64,000 nucleotides of DNA from Terrimonas ginsenosidimutans (GTDB taxonomy: Bacteria; Bacteroidota; Bacteroidia; Chitinophagales; Chitinophagaceae). This document shows positions 1-9,047 of the stretch, in pieces. The first letter of the stretch is position 1. Each line of letters starts with the position of its first letter. The DNA is taken from contig NZ_JAKLTR010000001.1 of the NCBI RefSeq assembly GCF_022012415.1, positions 186,001 through 250,000 on the forward strand, in the 5' to 3' direction. Under the pieces are notes generated by a model, which had not been told where the DNA came from, searched no databases, and was given only the letters and a program-made list of their open reading frames with translations. The translations under genes were made by a program, and so were the position numbers.

Positions 1-1
1 A

Positions 2-775
2 ACAACCTACCGGTTTTATGATCCACTGATCAATCTATCAAGCAGTTTTATTCTCAAGAACCCCAATCAAACCAAAAAGCAATTAAAAGGGTTTAGCAGT
101 GGCAGATCTTCAACATACAAGATCACATACTCTTTTTCTGACAATCAGGATGACACGTTTGCTTTACGGGATATATTCAATGAACTGATTGCTTCCGGTG
201 CAGCAAAGGGTAAAGAAATCTTGGTCCTGGGCCGCTATTCTTTCGACATTGACAGGATAAAAAATGAAGGAAATGTGTTCACTATAAATAAGGCAAATGA
301 AACAATCAGCTATAGCGTCAAGTCAACTGGTGGCGAAGTCCATCGCCTGTCTGCGCAATTTATGACGGTGCATAAATCAAAAGGATTGGAGGCCGATATT
401 GTCATTGTCATCAATTGCAATTCCGGGAAACACGGCTTTCCTTCCGGCATGTCCGATGATCCTGTCCTCAATCTGCTGCTAAGCGATGCTGATCAATTTG
501 AAAACGGCGAAGAAAGAAGACTATTCTATGTAGCCATGACGAGGGCAAAGGAGTTAGTGTACTTTGTCGCAGATAGCTCCTATAAATCAAAATTTATCGC
601 TGAACTGGAAGTGGAAAACGTGGCTTCGAAGATCAAAAAGTGCCCGAGGTGTAAAACGGCAGACCTGGTAAAAAGAACCGGGACAAAGAATGGAAAAGAA
701 TGGGCGTTTTATGGGTGTACAAACTTTATGTATGGTTGTAGGTATCAGGAATGGGCGGGAAATGAACAGAGATAA
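2..775 (+). CDS. UvrD/Rep-family helicase, C-terminal part with zinc ribbon (5' end outside window)
   Basis: The frame is open from the left edge, so this is the C-terminal ~257 residues of a longer superfamily 1 DNA helicase. The segment FMTVHKSKGLEADIVIV is helicase motif V and RRLFYVAMTRAKE is motif VI. After the helicase core comes a CPRC...C...C zinc ribbon of the topoisomerase C-terminal type, which often binds single-stranded DNA in such proteins. The architecture fits helicase IV-like or defence-associated UvrD proteins. It converges on the HNH gene on the other strand with only 16 bp between the stops. A function in anti-phage defence is inferred only from the neighbouring genes. Confidence 0.85.
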   Translation, partial: TTYRFYDPLINLSSSFILKNPNQTKKQLKGFSSGRSSTYKITYSFSDNQDDTFALRDIFNELIASGAAKGKEILVLGRYSFDIDRIKNEGNVFTINKANETISYSVKSTGGEVHRLSAQFMTVHKSKGLEADIVIVINCNSGKHGFPSGMSDDPVLNLLLSDADQFENGEERRLFYVAMTRAKELVYFVADSSYKSKFIAELEVENVASKIKKCPRCKTADLVKRTGTKNGKEWAFYGCTNFMYGCRYQEWAGNEQR

Positions 776-791
776 AGAATCCGGACGAAGG

Positions 792-1544
792 TCAAAGTTT
801 AGCGTCAGAACCTTTAATCTTAGCATGGATAAGATTTCTCAATTTTTCTACTGACATCGTATCGATGCTTTTATGGAGCATCCGATGGCAATTTGCGCAG
901 ACCAACGCGAGATCATCGAGCGAAGTGTTTTTTGATTTTTGGAAACTGGCTAAGGGTACCCGATGGTGACACTCAATAAAATCTTTACCCAAGTCACCGT
1001 AGAAAGTAATGAAGTCAAATTCGCAAGCTTCACAAGAGAGTTTTCCTGAACGCTCCAGCGCTTGCTTCTTTTTTTTTAAAATAATAATTGGATTCCTTTC
1101 GATCACCTTATGGTATTTGTATAAGATCTGGCCTTCCGATACAGTGTCGCTGATTGTTTGTTCGTCCTCTTCGACGGACTGTAGCTGCTGGCGAAGTTCT
1201 GGATCTCCCGAAATCTGCCTGATCTCTGTAGCGATCCGGCGCAGGAGCTGACGCTGTTGATAGAACTCCTCAAAAACGGCCCTGTCTAGTCTGGATAAAC
1301 TCGTCATTCCCTTGCCATGATAATCAGGATCTAGTGCAAGAAAGTTCGATAGCTTAAGGGTGACACCGTTTGCATTACGGAACCGTTCTTTATCAGGTCG
1401 ATCCTGGAACAAGGGAAGTTGGTTAAGAGTGTGACTTAAGGCTATGATCTTTTTGTTTTTGTCGTCGATAGGGCCTCTATGTTCATCAAAGTAAAGGTCC
1501 AAAGCAAGAATGATTTCGTCTCGGTGCCACTTGGGGTTACGCAT
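792..1544 (-). CDS. HNH endonuclease (McrA-like nuclease domain)
   Basis: A 250-residue protein with an ATG start. The N-terminal ~105 residues (starting MRNPKWHRDEIILALDLYF) form a helical region often seen ahead of HNH domains in stand-alone restriction enzymes. The C-terminal nuclease has Cys171/Cys174, the ECHH motif at 191-194, and VCANCHRMLH (Cys216, Cys219, His224), giving a complete zinc-bound HNH site. Proteins of this layout are usually annotated as HNH endonucleases and some restrict modified DNA. The target here is unknown. It lies between a helicase and a type II restriction pair, which supports a role in DNA restriction. Confidence 0.8.
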   Translation of the reverse strand: MRNPKWHRDEIILALDLYFDEHRGPIDDKNKKIIALSHTLNQLPLFQDRPDKERFRNANGVTLKLSNFLALDPDYHGKGMTSLSRLDRAVFEEFYQQRQLLRRIATEIRQISGDPELRQQLQSVEEDEQTISDTVSEGQILYKYHKVIERNPIIILKKKKQALERSGKLSCEACEFDFITFYGDLGKDFIECHHRVPLASFQKSKNTSLDDLALVCANCHRMLHKSIDTMSVEKLRNLIHAKIKGSDAKL

Positions 1545-1869
1545 GGAAGCATTGTCGCGAGGAAAAATTGTCCCGTAAACAAAGTAAACTTAGACTTTTT
1601 TCTAATAAGAAACAATCTGGCAGATAAGGCAGGTCTAGGAGAGTTCAAAAAATCGTCACTGCGTTCACTAAAAAGGGCCGTGAGATACGGTCGCATCTTT
1701 TCTCTCGCAACTCTGAGAGCGTCGTAAACATTAATCTTCCCCTAAGTTCTTTCGCTTGATATAAATCGAAAATATCGGGTATCACCAAAAAGAAAAATTG
1801 ACCTTGATTTCAAGCAACTCCTATTGCACTACCACTTCTAAGCTGCTACGTAGACGTATAACGTATTTA
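1545..1869. other. Intergenic, no gene seen
   Basis: This 325-bp stretch separates the HNH gene from the restriction endonuclease stop. The short open frames in it overlap each other and match nothing recognisable. It presumably carries the promoter of the leftward HNH gene. Confidence 0.4.
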
Positions 1870-2880
1870 CTACGTTTCTAGATTAACATTTTTGTATGGA
1901 CCAAAAAACTTATCACCATTAAAATGAATGAGATGATCTGGGTTATCAGCGGTCCATACTTCACTCTCCCAACCTATCAACCCCACGTTTTTACGGAACG
2001 CGGCTTTTGAGATAAAAGCAGTAATAAATATTAAGCTAGCAGTACAGCCATGCAACTTCTGCTTTAGCTCAAATATTCGCTCGTCACTCATTGGGCCAGC
2101 ACTATAGAATGCTTCTATTAAATAAAGCCAATTTTTAGAAGCGTCATAAGCAACAATATCTGGCAACGAACCCTGCCGCATGTCAAAAAAACCAAGCTCC
2201 AGCAAACGATCGTCATTCTTAAGTAGATATTTATTGGCGGCGTCGCCCACATATAAAACTTCACAGCCATTTCCATAACGCGGCAAAAACTCTTCAATTA
2301 TCTCCCTTTGCAATTGATTATGCCCTCCTTGTGAAAATTCCAAAGTGTGACCAGAAGGTAGTTTTATCTTTATTTTTGGTATATCACGTGGGGATAGTAA
2401 AATTTCTGAAAGATTAGGCCGATTTTTTACAAATAATTTTAATTTAATACCCCACTCCTCAGATTTGTAATGAACTATTAAATCTTTAAAGTCAGAGCTT
2501 ACCGTATATCCACGGGTTGGATCGTTTTTAGCTGCACTGGGGTTGTCAGCGCTATTAAGTACAAGTTCCGCAAGTATGGGCAACTTCAGATGCTCACGTA
2601 TATCATCGTAAGAGCCAAAAGATCTTTGTTCCTCAAAATGCTCATTTATGTATTTGATTATTGCACGAGTTGTAAGATGTCGATTTTCCGCTTGTCCCAT
2701 TGCTTCTTTCCAGTTAGAAGAAATGCCTACTACGGCAAGAAACGCCATCGCCATATTTTCCAAAGCACGTTCACTTTTACCAGAAAATGGTATTCCCACA
2801 CTCTCTAAAATATCCAATGCCTCATTGAGGATTTTGTGAATAGCTGGAGATTTTTTCGATTTTAAAAGATAGTCCTTCAT
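1870..2880 (-). CDS. BsuBI/PstI-family type II restriction endonuclease
   Basis: A 336-residue protein. The C-terminal half carries the family signature in order: VLYVGDAANKYLL (~208-220), SLPDIVAYD (~238-246), WLYLIEAFYSAGP (~251-263), ITAFISKAAFRK and WESEVWTADNPDHLIHFNGD (~304-323). The Pro-Asp...Glu arrangement (Asp241, Glu256) is the likely metal site. Founders of the family cut CTGCAG; whether this one does cannot be read from the sequence. The gene starts 7 bp after the methyltransferase stop on the same strand, so the two form an operon with the methyltransferase first, the usual safe order. Odd point: the classic partners of this nuclease family are adenine methyltransferases, but the partner here is a C5-cytosine enzyme. 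Confidence 0.85.
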   Translation of the reverse strand: MKDYLLKSKKSPAIHKILNEALDILESVGIPFSGKSERALENMAMAFLAVVGISSNWKEAMGQAENRHLTTRAIIKYINEHFEEQRSFGSYDDIREHLKLPILAELVLNSADNPSAAKNDPTRGYTVSSDFKDLIVHYKSEEWGIKLKLFVKNRPNLSEILLSPRDIPKIKIKLPSGHTLEFSQGGHNQLQREIIEEFLPRYGNGCEVLYVGDAANKYLLKNDDRLLELGFFDMRQGSLPDIVAYDASKNWLYLIEAFYSAGPMSDERIFELKQKLHGCTASLIFITAFISKAAFRKNVGLIGWESEVWTADNPDHLIHFNGDKFFGPYKNVNLET

Positions 2881-2887
2881 GCCCGGC

Positions 2888-3871
2888 CTATTTTTTATCA
2901 GATTTTCGTATCGTTATAGCTTTACTTGCTAAACATTCTTTAACTGCAGTCGCGAGCTTAAAAGCTAATAACGGAGGCACAGCATTACCAATCTGATAAT
3001 ACTGACTAGTTTCAGCCCCGCAAAATTGAAAGTTATCGGGAAAGCTTTGAAGGCGAGCTGCTTCTCGAACAAGTAAACGCCTTCGCCTGCCATCAGGGAG
3101 CTTAACACGATGCATATCACCAGTAGCACCAGCAAGGTTCCGACAAGTCAGTGTACGCGACGGACGGTCAGGATAAAGATCACGGGGGTTTACACAAGAA
3201 GATGCTTTTTCATAATTCGCTATATAAAGATCTTGAGCGGGTGTAAGAAATTTACTGCCTAAAGGAGCCTTCGTCATCCAATCTGATATTGCATCACCAA
3301 CTGTGACTTTCTTTGTGCTAGCTTCAGGAAATGTAAATGTTGAATGATGGCCAACCACTACGAGTCTCTCCCTATTTTGGGGAACACCATACTGCACCGC
3401 ATTTACTAACTTATGATCGACCAAGTACCCCAAATCTTTTAACTGTTCTAACAAAATTTCAAAGTACCACTTATTGGCATATAGTAATCCTCTTACATTT
3501 TCAAATAAGAAAACTGCAGGTTTAACCTTTCGGATAGCATCTATAAAAATAGGAAATCCGTTACGTGTATCTTCAATACCTTTCTGATTCCCTCCTACAC
3601 TAAATGGTTGACAAGGTGGTCCGCCAATAACGACTGTCGCTTTAGGGTATTCGAAATTCAAATCCAACTTTTCAGTGTAGCAATCACCTTTGAGGTTCTT
3701 ACGGTATGTCTCTGCCGCATCTGGATTCATTTCAAACCCAGTTGTTTTAAATCCTGCTGCTTCAAAACCTAAGGACAACCCTCCGCAGCCAGCAAACAAA
3801 TCAAGTACTGTTGCCTTCTCTGTAATTGCAGGTTGTAACGTTTTATTAATTAAAGAGATATAATTCATCAA
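2888..3871 (-). CDS. C5-cytosine DNA methyltransferase
   Basis: A 327-residue enzyme with all key motifs: DLFAGCGGLSLGF (SAM binding, ~24-36), GGPPCQPFS (catalytic Cys87, ~83-91), FENV (~123-126), QNRERLVVVG (~165-174), and the closing QIGNAVPP (~293-300). The target recognition region lies between, around SRTLTCRNLAGATG. It methylates C5 of cytosine in the recognition site of the adjacent nuclease. Full-length for the family. Located immediately upstream of, and co-oriented with, the BsuBI/PstI-type nuclease. Confidence 0.93.
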   Translation of the reverse strand: MMNYISLINKTLQPAITEKATVLDLFAGCGGLSLGFEAAGFKTTGFEMNPDAAETYRKNLKGDCYTEKLDLNFEYPKATVVIGGPPCQPFSVGGNQKGIEDTRNGFPIFIDAIRKVKPAVFLFENVRGLLYANKWYFEILLEQLKDLGYLVDHKLVNAVQYGVPQNRERLVVVGHHSTFTFPEASTKKVTVGDAISDWMTKAPLGSKFLTPAQDLYIANYEKASSCVNPRDLYPDRPSRTLTCRNLAGATGDMHRVKLPDGRRRRLLVREAARLQSFPDNFQFCGAETSQYYQIGNAVPPLLAFKLATAVKECLASKAITIRKSDKK

Positions 3872-3945
3872 TAGGTTTTAACAAAGGTATGAAAAAAAGC
3901 GAAAATACTAAAGAATTTAGAATCAAGCGGCTTGAAAACATCCGG

Positions 3946-5076
3946 TCATTTTGTAATACCGATCTCTTTAGAAATGTCTCGCTTTAACTTTGAGAGGGGC
4001 CCTGAAATTGAAGACTCAAATAACTCCTCTCCGAAAATGTCCTTTCTCACCTGATTAATTGCATTACCGGTAATTTTTGCGATCTCCTTCAGCTGCGATT
4101 CGCTATACCTTTTCCGTTTATCTATTAGTTTTAAAACCTCTTGCTTATGAAAGACATAACGCGCACGCAATTTCAAAGCAGCAATATAGTCTTCATATAC
4201 CAGCGCATTTCTATCTATTTCGAAACTCAGTACGAAATCATTCAGCTTTTTTATGTTCATATACTTAGAGCCCGGTTTTAACGGAAAAAAAATTTTAAAT
4301 CGAACGGAGGATGGAAAGACATACTGCGCGGAAGTAGGGCTGATCATTTCATCGGCAACGGTTTTAACAAGTTCAATCTTTTTCTTAAACTTAGAATTGC
4401 AGCTATAACAGCTTGGGACAAAATTATAAAGAGAGAGAGCTGCTATTGGATGGGTTGCCTTGTCGAGCATATGATCAAGTGTGAAATGATTTTTGGAGGA
4501 AATGAAATCTAGACTTTTTAGATTTTGGAGCTGGCTGGCGCTAAGCGGCAAATTATTCAGATCCCCCCCAGCTCTTCTGTGTCCATCAATTTTGATTGCA
4601 GCTTGCTTGCCTATATTTTTGATTTTTTGCAGTTCACCAAGAGTTGCCCGTTGATAGAAATCGTAGGCTCCTTGATAATCTCCTACATCGCTAAAAGAAT
4701 AGATATGATCTACATTGCAGAAATAGCAATTAGAAATATTCAATGCAGAAGCATTCATGAAAAAATCGGCGATTGTAGGTTGCAGCTTTGCAGTATATCG
4801 AGTATCTTCTCCATCATAATTAAATATCAATTTCAACTTTTGAACCTGGGCCGTCGTCATAGCGCTATTAAGATCAAGTGATAACTTAATCAATTTGCCA
4901 ATCGGAAGCAATAAAATACTCGATGCCGTGTAACTCTTGAACTTACTAAGGTTTGACTTCGTTGCGAAGAAAGTTCTTAATTGGAGATTTAAATTCTTAA
5001 TGTCAAAACTTTTGATATAAGAATCATGCAATGAATCTCTTTCTTTTTTTGTTGCAGGATATTCAATCTTGATCAT
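3946..5076 (-). CDS. HNH-type nuclease partner of the adjacent AAA ATPase (PtuB-like)
   Basis: A 376-residue protein. Zinc/HNH-type residues are visible as CYFCN (Cys117, Cys120), TLDHMLDKATHP (Asp201-His202), Asn218 and PSCYSCNSKFKKK (Cys223, Cys226, Asn227). This is the pattern of HNH nucleases found beside OLD/SMC-like ATPases in defence systems such as Septu. Its ATG overlaps the ATPase stop by 4 bp (ATGA), so translation is coupled. The protein is longer than typical PtuB and the ~115-residue N-terminus and ~140-residue C-terminus are unrecognised. The nuclease call rests on motif spacing; assignment to Septu proper is uncertain. Confidence 0.65.
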   Translation of the reverse strand: MIKIEYPATKKERDSLHDSYIKSFDIKNLNLQLRTFFATKSNLSKFKSYTASSILLLPIGKLIKLSLDLNSAMTTAQVQKLKLIFNYDGEDTRYTAKLQPTIADFFMNASALNISNCYFCNVDHIYSFSDVGDYQGAYDFYQRATLGELQKIKNIGKQAAIKIDGHRRAGGDLNNLPLSASQLQNLKSLDFISSKNHFTLDHMLDKATHPIAALSLYNFVPSCYSCNSKFKKKIELVKTVADEMISPTSAQYVFPSSVRFKIFFPLKPGSKYMNIKKLNDFVLSFEIDRNALVYEDYIAALKLRARYVFHKQEVLKLIDKRKRYSESQLKEIAKITGNAINQVRKDIFGEELFESSISGPLSKLKRDISKEIGITK

Positions 5077-7775
5077 AATTTCCTATTCAAATTATCGATT
5101 TCGCTCTTGAGCAATCGAATTTTGTTTTGAATGAACCTTTTGTCAGAAAGCTTTGCTTCAATTTCTTCTATATGGTTCTCTAAAACCTTGCGTATGTATT
5201 CCTCCCCCAAATTGTCGATTATGAAGCTGAATGTATTCCGGTGCTGCTCATATTGAAATTTCAAGTCATCAAGTTCAGATAATTTGGCAAGACTTACTTT
5301 CTTATGAAAGTCGACTATTTGATTAATTTTTTTTAACGCATATTCACCCAGAGTGTGATCCATGAAAAATCCATTAACCAACAACTCATGAATATTTGCC
5401 CCAAATGTTTTTAAATTTGATGTAAGTTCAACGTCCTCTTTACTTCTTAGAAATAGTATATTTTGTCGAGGTATGTCAGACAGAATAAAAGGAGAATGAG
5501 TTACAAACGATATCTGTATTCCCGAAATCCTATACAAATCTATTCTCCGCAGAGCATCCAAAAGATGAGCAATAAAAATTCGTTGATAATCAGGGTGAAA
5601 ATAGAGTTCAATTTCATCCAGCATAACAGCTATACGGTTATATCTGATCAACCCTTCCTGATCAGCGACCGAATCAATATTCTTGATATGGTATAAAATT
5701 GACTGGACGGAATAAATTCTTTGCTTTTCTCCCGAACTCAAGGATTCGAAAGAAATCCGTCGAGTTAAAAAAAGATTGTAAGTTAAAAACGGCGGAGGAA
5801 TTAACTCTGTTGTTAGAAACTTTTCAGCGCGGCTGCTAAATTTTATTTTTTCAATTGCAAAAGATAGTTCTTCAACTGTGTAGCCAGTATTACATTTTAC
5901 AAAACGAAATTTTATGAAATAGATAGCTTGCCACAACTTGTATGTAATATGACTTCTGTTAGCTTTCAGTTCCGATAAAAATTCAGCAAAATCGGTAAGC
6001 TTGACCTTTTGTTCATCAAAATAATGTTTGTACTGAGAATAGTTTCTTGCAATGCTCACTAATTTTTTGAGAATATATCTCTTCGCAATAGAGATAACAA
6101 GTTGCCTGTCTTTAATCTTTGCAGAGACGCCTTTTATTCCGAATTTCCGAAATAAAATGTCTAAACAACTTTCACAATCTTCCAATGCTTCGAATGGTAC
6201 CGCATCATTTTCTTTTCTTCTAAATAGGTAAGAAACCTTAGACTCGTCAAGATTGAAAATCAGCTTCTCTGCTCGCAATGTTGGGGTAATTTGCCGAAAC
6301 GAAAAGTCATCGTTGGATATATCAGGTTGAAGAAGGTTACTTAACAATCTTGAAGCAAGTAATTTCTGTTGATTATTAACATCAATATTTCCATTCAACC
6401 TTTTCGGTTCCAAAACAATTGGTGTCTGGTATGCGTCGTTTTTAATAAAAAGAGAACGTAACCAGTGACCGACATTATTTTCATTAAGAGCGAATTGTGA
6501 ATAATTGATGAAAACGCTGTAAAAAAAATCATTCAATTCGAAATGATTTTGCTTTCGAGGTCGGGTGTATAAATTTTCATCTTGGGACATGTATTTGTAA
6601 ACCTCCAATGTATTTCGGTCTAGAATTATTTTATAGACTGAATCAGTCTTGAAGAACAATTCTACAGCTATTTCTGGAACATACACAAATTCAGAGCTAT
6701 ACTGTCCTGGCAAAAATCGAATAGCTAAATTATTCAATATCACTATCAGCAGTTCGCTAATGGAGCTTTTCCCGGTCCCATTCTTACCTGCGATTGCGGA
6801 GATATTTACTTTTATATCATTGACATTGTATATGCTGGGCACGACGTTCTGAGAAGTATTTTCAACACTACTTTTTCGTATAACATAATCAGAATAAAAG
6901 TAGTAATATTTATTCGCCTCAAGAACTTTACGAAATTTGACAGAACATCCCTTTAATGGGCGAATTGCAATAATTTTGAAATCACTTCTCGCGTCAATTA
7001 CTTCTTTACCCGACTTTGTAAAACTTATATTTAAGTACTGCTCCAAATCGAATCGGTCTTCATCCGAGAGCTTATCAATGAACTTTGAGTCAATTGCTAG
7101 ACGAACTAAATTCCGATATAGATTTGTCTCTTTATTCTCAAGTATATCCAAATACTTTTCTCGGGTGAAGTTATCATCTGAAAATTTATGATATAGGTGC
7201 AGTAGGCTTACTGTGTTCTTGTCCAAACTCAAAAAGTTTAAAGAGTCGACCCAAAAAAGAAAAATGGTAAATGAGGCAATTCCGACTCCGTTCCACGACT
7301 TAATCTGGGCGAACAGAGCATTTGTTAATGCCGCCTTTTTCAAAAGTCTTAATTGATCAAACAACTTCCAAATTTGCTCAACCTCCCTCAGCTCACGAGG
7401 GCTAACTATCGAAACAATAATTGGTGCAGGGCAACCCGAAAAATCAATTTTTTCAAATCTTATCGGTTGCCTTAGTAATAATAATGTTGTTTTGACAAGC
7501 TCGGTCCTTTGTTCGTAGCTACTTTTAGAGTTGTTAAGACTAGCGAAAATATGAATGGGGTCAAGAAAGCGCTTTTTAAGATTGCCTAATTTATTCAACC
7601 AAGAATTTTTTGTCTTGAACTCTTCGCTTTCATTGAAAAGATGAAATAATTCCTTTTCAGTGTGTTTGGGGAAGGTTTTACGAAATAATTCAAGCCCTTC
7701 CACCACATATCCAAATGCCTCGTACCACGGGATAATTGTATTCGGTTGGTTGATATTTATGTTGGACATTGTCAT
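5073..7775 (-). CDS. AAA/SMC-like ATPase of a two-gene defence module (PtuA-like)
   Basis: A 900-residue protein. The ATPase has Walker A GKNGTGKSS near residue 330, an ABC-type signature LSSGEKQR near 680, Walker B IAVMLDEIELYFHP near 715, and an H-loop-like THSPFILSD near 763. This is the OLD/RecF/SMC-like ATPase pattern. The ~320 residues before Walker A are unusual; a stretch near 160-185 (GVGIASFTIFLF...LDKNTVSLL) faintly resembles the helix-hairpin-helix core of DNA glycosylase-fold proteins. The C-terminus is predicted to be helical and charged. It is co-translated with the HNH partner (4-bp overlap). In characterised relatives the ATPase senses phage or nucleotide state and licenses the nuclease. 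Confidence 0.75.
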   Translation of the reverse strand: MTMSNININQPNTIIPWYEAFGYVVEGLELFRKTFPKHTEKELFHLFNESEEFKTKNSWLNKLGNLKKRFLDPIHIFASLNNSKSSYEQRTELVKTTLLLLRQPIRFEKIDFSGCPAPIIVSIVSPRELREVEQIWKLFDQLRLLKKAALTNALFAQIKSWNGVGIASFTIFLFWVDSLNFLSLDKNTVSLLHLYHKFSDDNFTREKYLDILENKETNLYRNLVRLAIDSKFIDKLSDEDRFDLEQYLNISFTKSGKEVIDARSDFKIIAIRPLKGCSVKFRKVLEANKYYYFYSDYVIRKSSVENTSQNVVPSIYNVNDIKVNISAIAGKNGTGKSSISELLIVILNNLAIRFLPGQYSSEFVYVPEIAVELFFKTDSVYKIILDRNTLEVYKYMSQDENLYTRPRKQNHFELNDFFYSVFINYSQFALNENNVGHWLRSLFIKNDAYQTPIVLEPKRLNGNIDVNNQQKLLASRLLSNLLQPDISNDDFSFRQITPTLRAEKLIFNLDESKVSYLFRRKENDAVPFEALEDCESCLDILFRKFGIKGVSAKIKDRQLVISIAKRYILKKLVSIARNYSQYKHYFDEQKVKLTDFAEFLSELKANRSHITYKLWQAIYFIKFRFVKCNTGYTVEELSFAIEKIKFSSRAEKFLTTELIPPPFLTYNLFLTRRISFESLSSGEKQRIYSVQSILYHIKNIDSVADQEGLIRYNRIAVMLDEIELYFHPDYQRIFIAHLLDALRRIDLYRISGIQISFVTHSPFILSDIPRQNILFLRSKEDVELTSNLKTFGANIHELLVNGFFMDHTLGEYALKKINQIVDFHKKVSLAKLSELDDLKFQYEQHRNTFSFIIDNLGEEYIRKVLENHIEEIEAKLSDKRFIQNKIRLLKSEIDNLNRKL

Positions 7776-7964
7776 GCCGGGGTTGATATTAATTATCTGA
7801 CGTATCTAAATGCGGGCAAATACTGATAAAAATAAAGTTAAGTTACAATAGCTAATATATAAAATAGTGACTGACAACAACTTTTTTACTGCATTGCACA
7901 ATAATTTGTATCTTAATTTCTGAACGTCCGGGCTTCGGCATCCTTTACTGCTAAATTTATTGAT

Positions 7965-9047
7965 ATGAATGCTGATCTACTTATAGAATCGATTGAAGTC
8001 GAAAAATTAATTTTTGATCCTGATAATCCAAGGCTGCCAAGCAGCCTTAAAGGATATAATAAGGAGAAAGAAATTCTTGAGTGGATGCTTTTGAATGAAA
8101 ATGTCCTTGAATTGATGGGGTCTATAGGAGAGAAAGGATACTTTATGGCGGAGCCATTGTTAATAGTCAAAAGCGCTAAGAAAAGGGGTTTCTACGAGGT
8201 AGTGGAAGGAAACAGGAGACTAGCTGCAGTAAAACTATTAAATACTCCTGCGCTCGCAGTCACGAAGAAAAACTCAGTAGCTGAGGCAGCAAAAGATGCA
8301 AAAAAAAGAACAAAGAAAATACCCTCTATCCTGTTCGATACAAAAGACGAATTGCTTATATACCTCGGCTATCGCCATATTACTGGCATTAAAGAATGGG
8401 ATGCACTAGCCAAGGCAAAATATCTTAACTCTTTAAGGATAAGTCTGAAAATCAGAGACAAACAAGAAGAATTTAAGACTCTAGCTAAAATTATCGGAAG
8501 TAGTACTAGTTATGTCCGAAACATCCTTTCTGGATTGAAAGTGTATAGCTTAATAGAGAAAAATAACTTCTTCAATATTAAAGGGTTAAATGAGGTCAGT
8601 GTCGAGTTTGGAGTTCTTTATAATGCGACTGGGCGCAAAAATATCGCGCATTTTATTGGCATTGACCCTGATGCGGATGATCCGTCTAAAAGTATTAATG
8701 TCAAAAAATTAGAGGAATTGACTTCATGGATGTTTGCAAAAGATGACAATAATGAAACAAGGTTAGTTGAATCAAGATTCTTGAAAGACTTGGATGCGGT
8801 TCTTTCAAATAATTATGCTACTAAGGCTTTTCGGGCTGGTCGTCCTTTACATGAAGCTGTTCTCCTAACAGGTGTACCTGCTGTGATATTTGCCAAGAGT
8901 ATAAATAAAGCAATTGACAACGTCAAGATTGCAAGAGACCAGATGTCTAACTTTAAACCAGACGCAACAATGCTGATGGTGGTCGATGATATCATCAAGA
9001 TTAGCCAAGACTTGAAAACGTTAATTAAAGCAAAAATTCGTGAGTAG
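7965..9047 (+). CDS. ParB/sulfiredoxin-fold domain protein
   Basis: A 360-residue protein with an ATG start. The N-terminal ~100 residues match the ParB N-terminal fold: a strand with DPDNPRLP (~18-25), then PLLIVKS and YEVVEGNRRLAAVKLL (~77-92), where EGNRR is the box II-like motif that binds nucleotide in ParB relatives. A helical region with EWDALAKAKYL and SSTSYVRNILSGL (HTH-like) follows, similar to the KorB/ParB middle domain. The gene overlaps the next by 8 bp, so the two act together. Stand-alone ParB-fold proteins occur in phage defence and mobile elements; a specific role is unknown. Confidence 0.65.
   Translation: MNADLLIESIEVEKLIFDPDNPRLPSSLKGYNKEKEILEWMLLNENVLELMGSIGEKGYFMAEPLLIVKSAKKRGFYEVVEGNRRLAAVKLLNTPALAVTKKNSVAEAAKDAKKRTKKIPSILFDTKDELLIYLGYRHITGIKEWDALAKAKYLNSLRISLKIRDKQEEFKTLAKIIGSSTSYVRNILSGLKVYSLIEKNNFFNIKGLNEVSVEFGVLYNATGRKNIAHFIGIDPDADDPSKSINVKKLEELTSWMFAKDDNNETRLVESRFLKDLDAVLSNNYATKAFRAGRPLHEAVLLTGVPAVIFAKSINKAIDNVKIARDQMSNFKPDATMLMVVDDIIKISQDLKTLIKAKIRE

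Noticed and set aside
7776-7964. Possible RNA gene between the divergent ATPase and ParB-like genes
   Set aside because: The stretch is AT-rich with no strong fold; it is better explained as the two divergent promoters.
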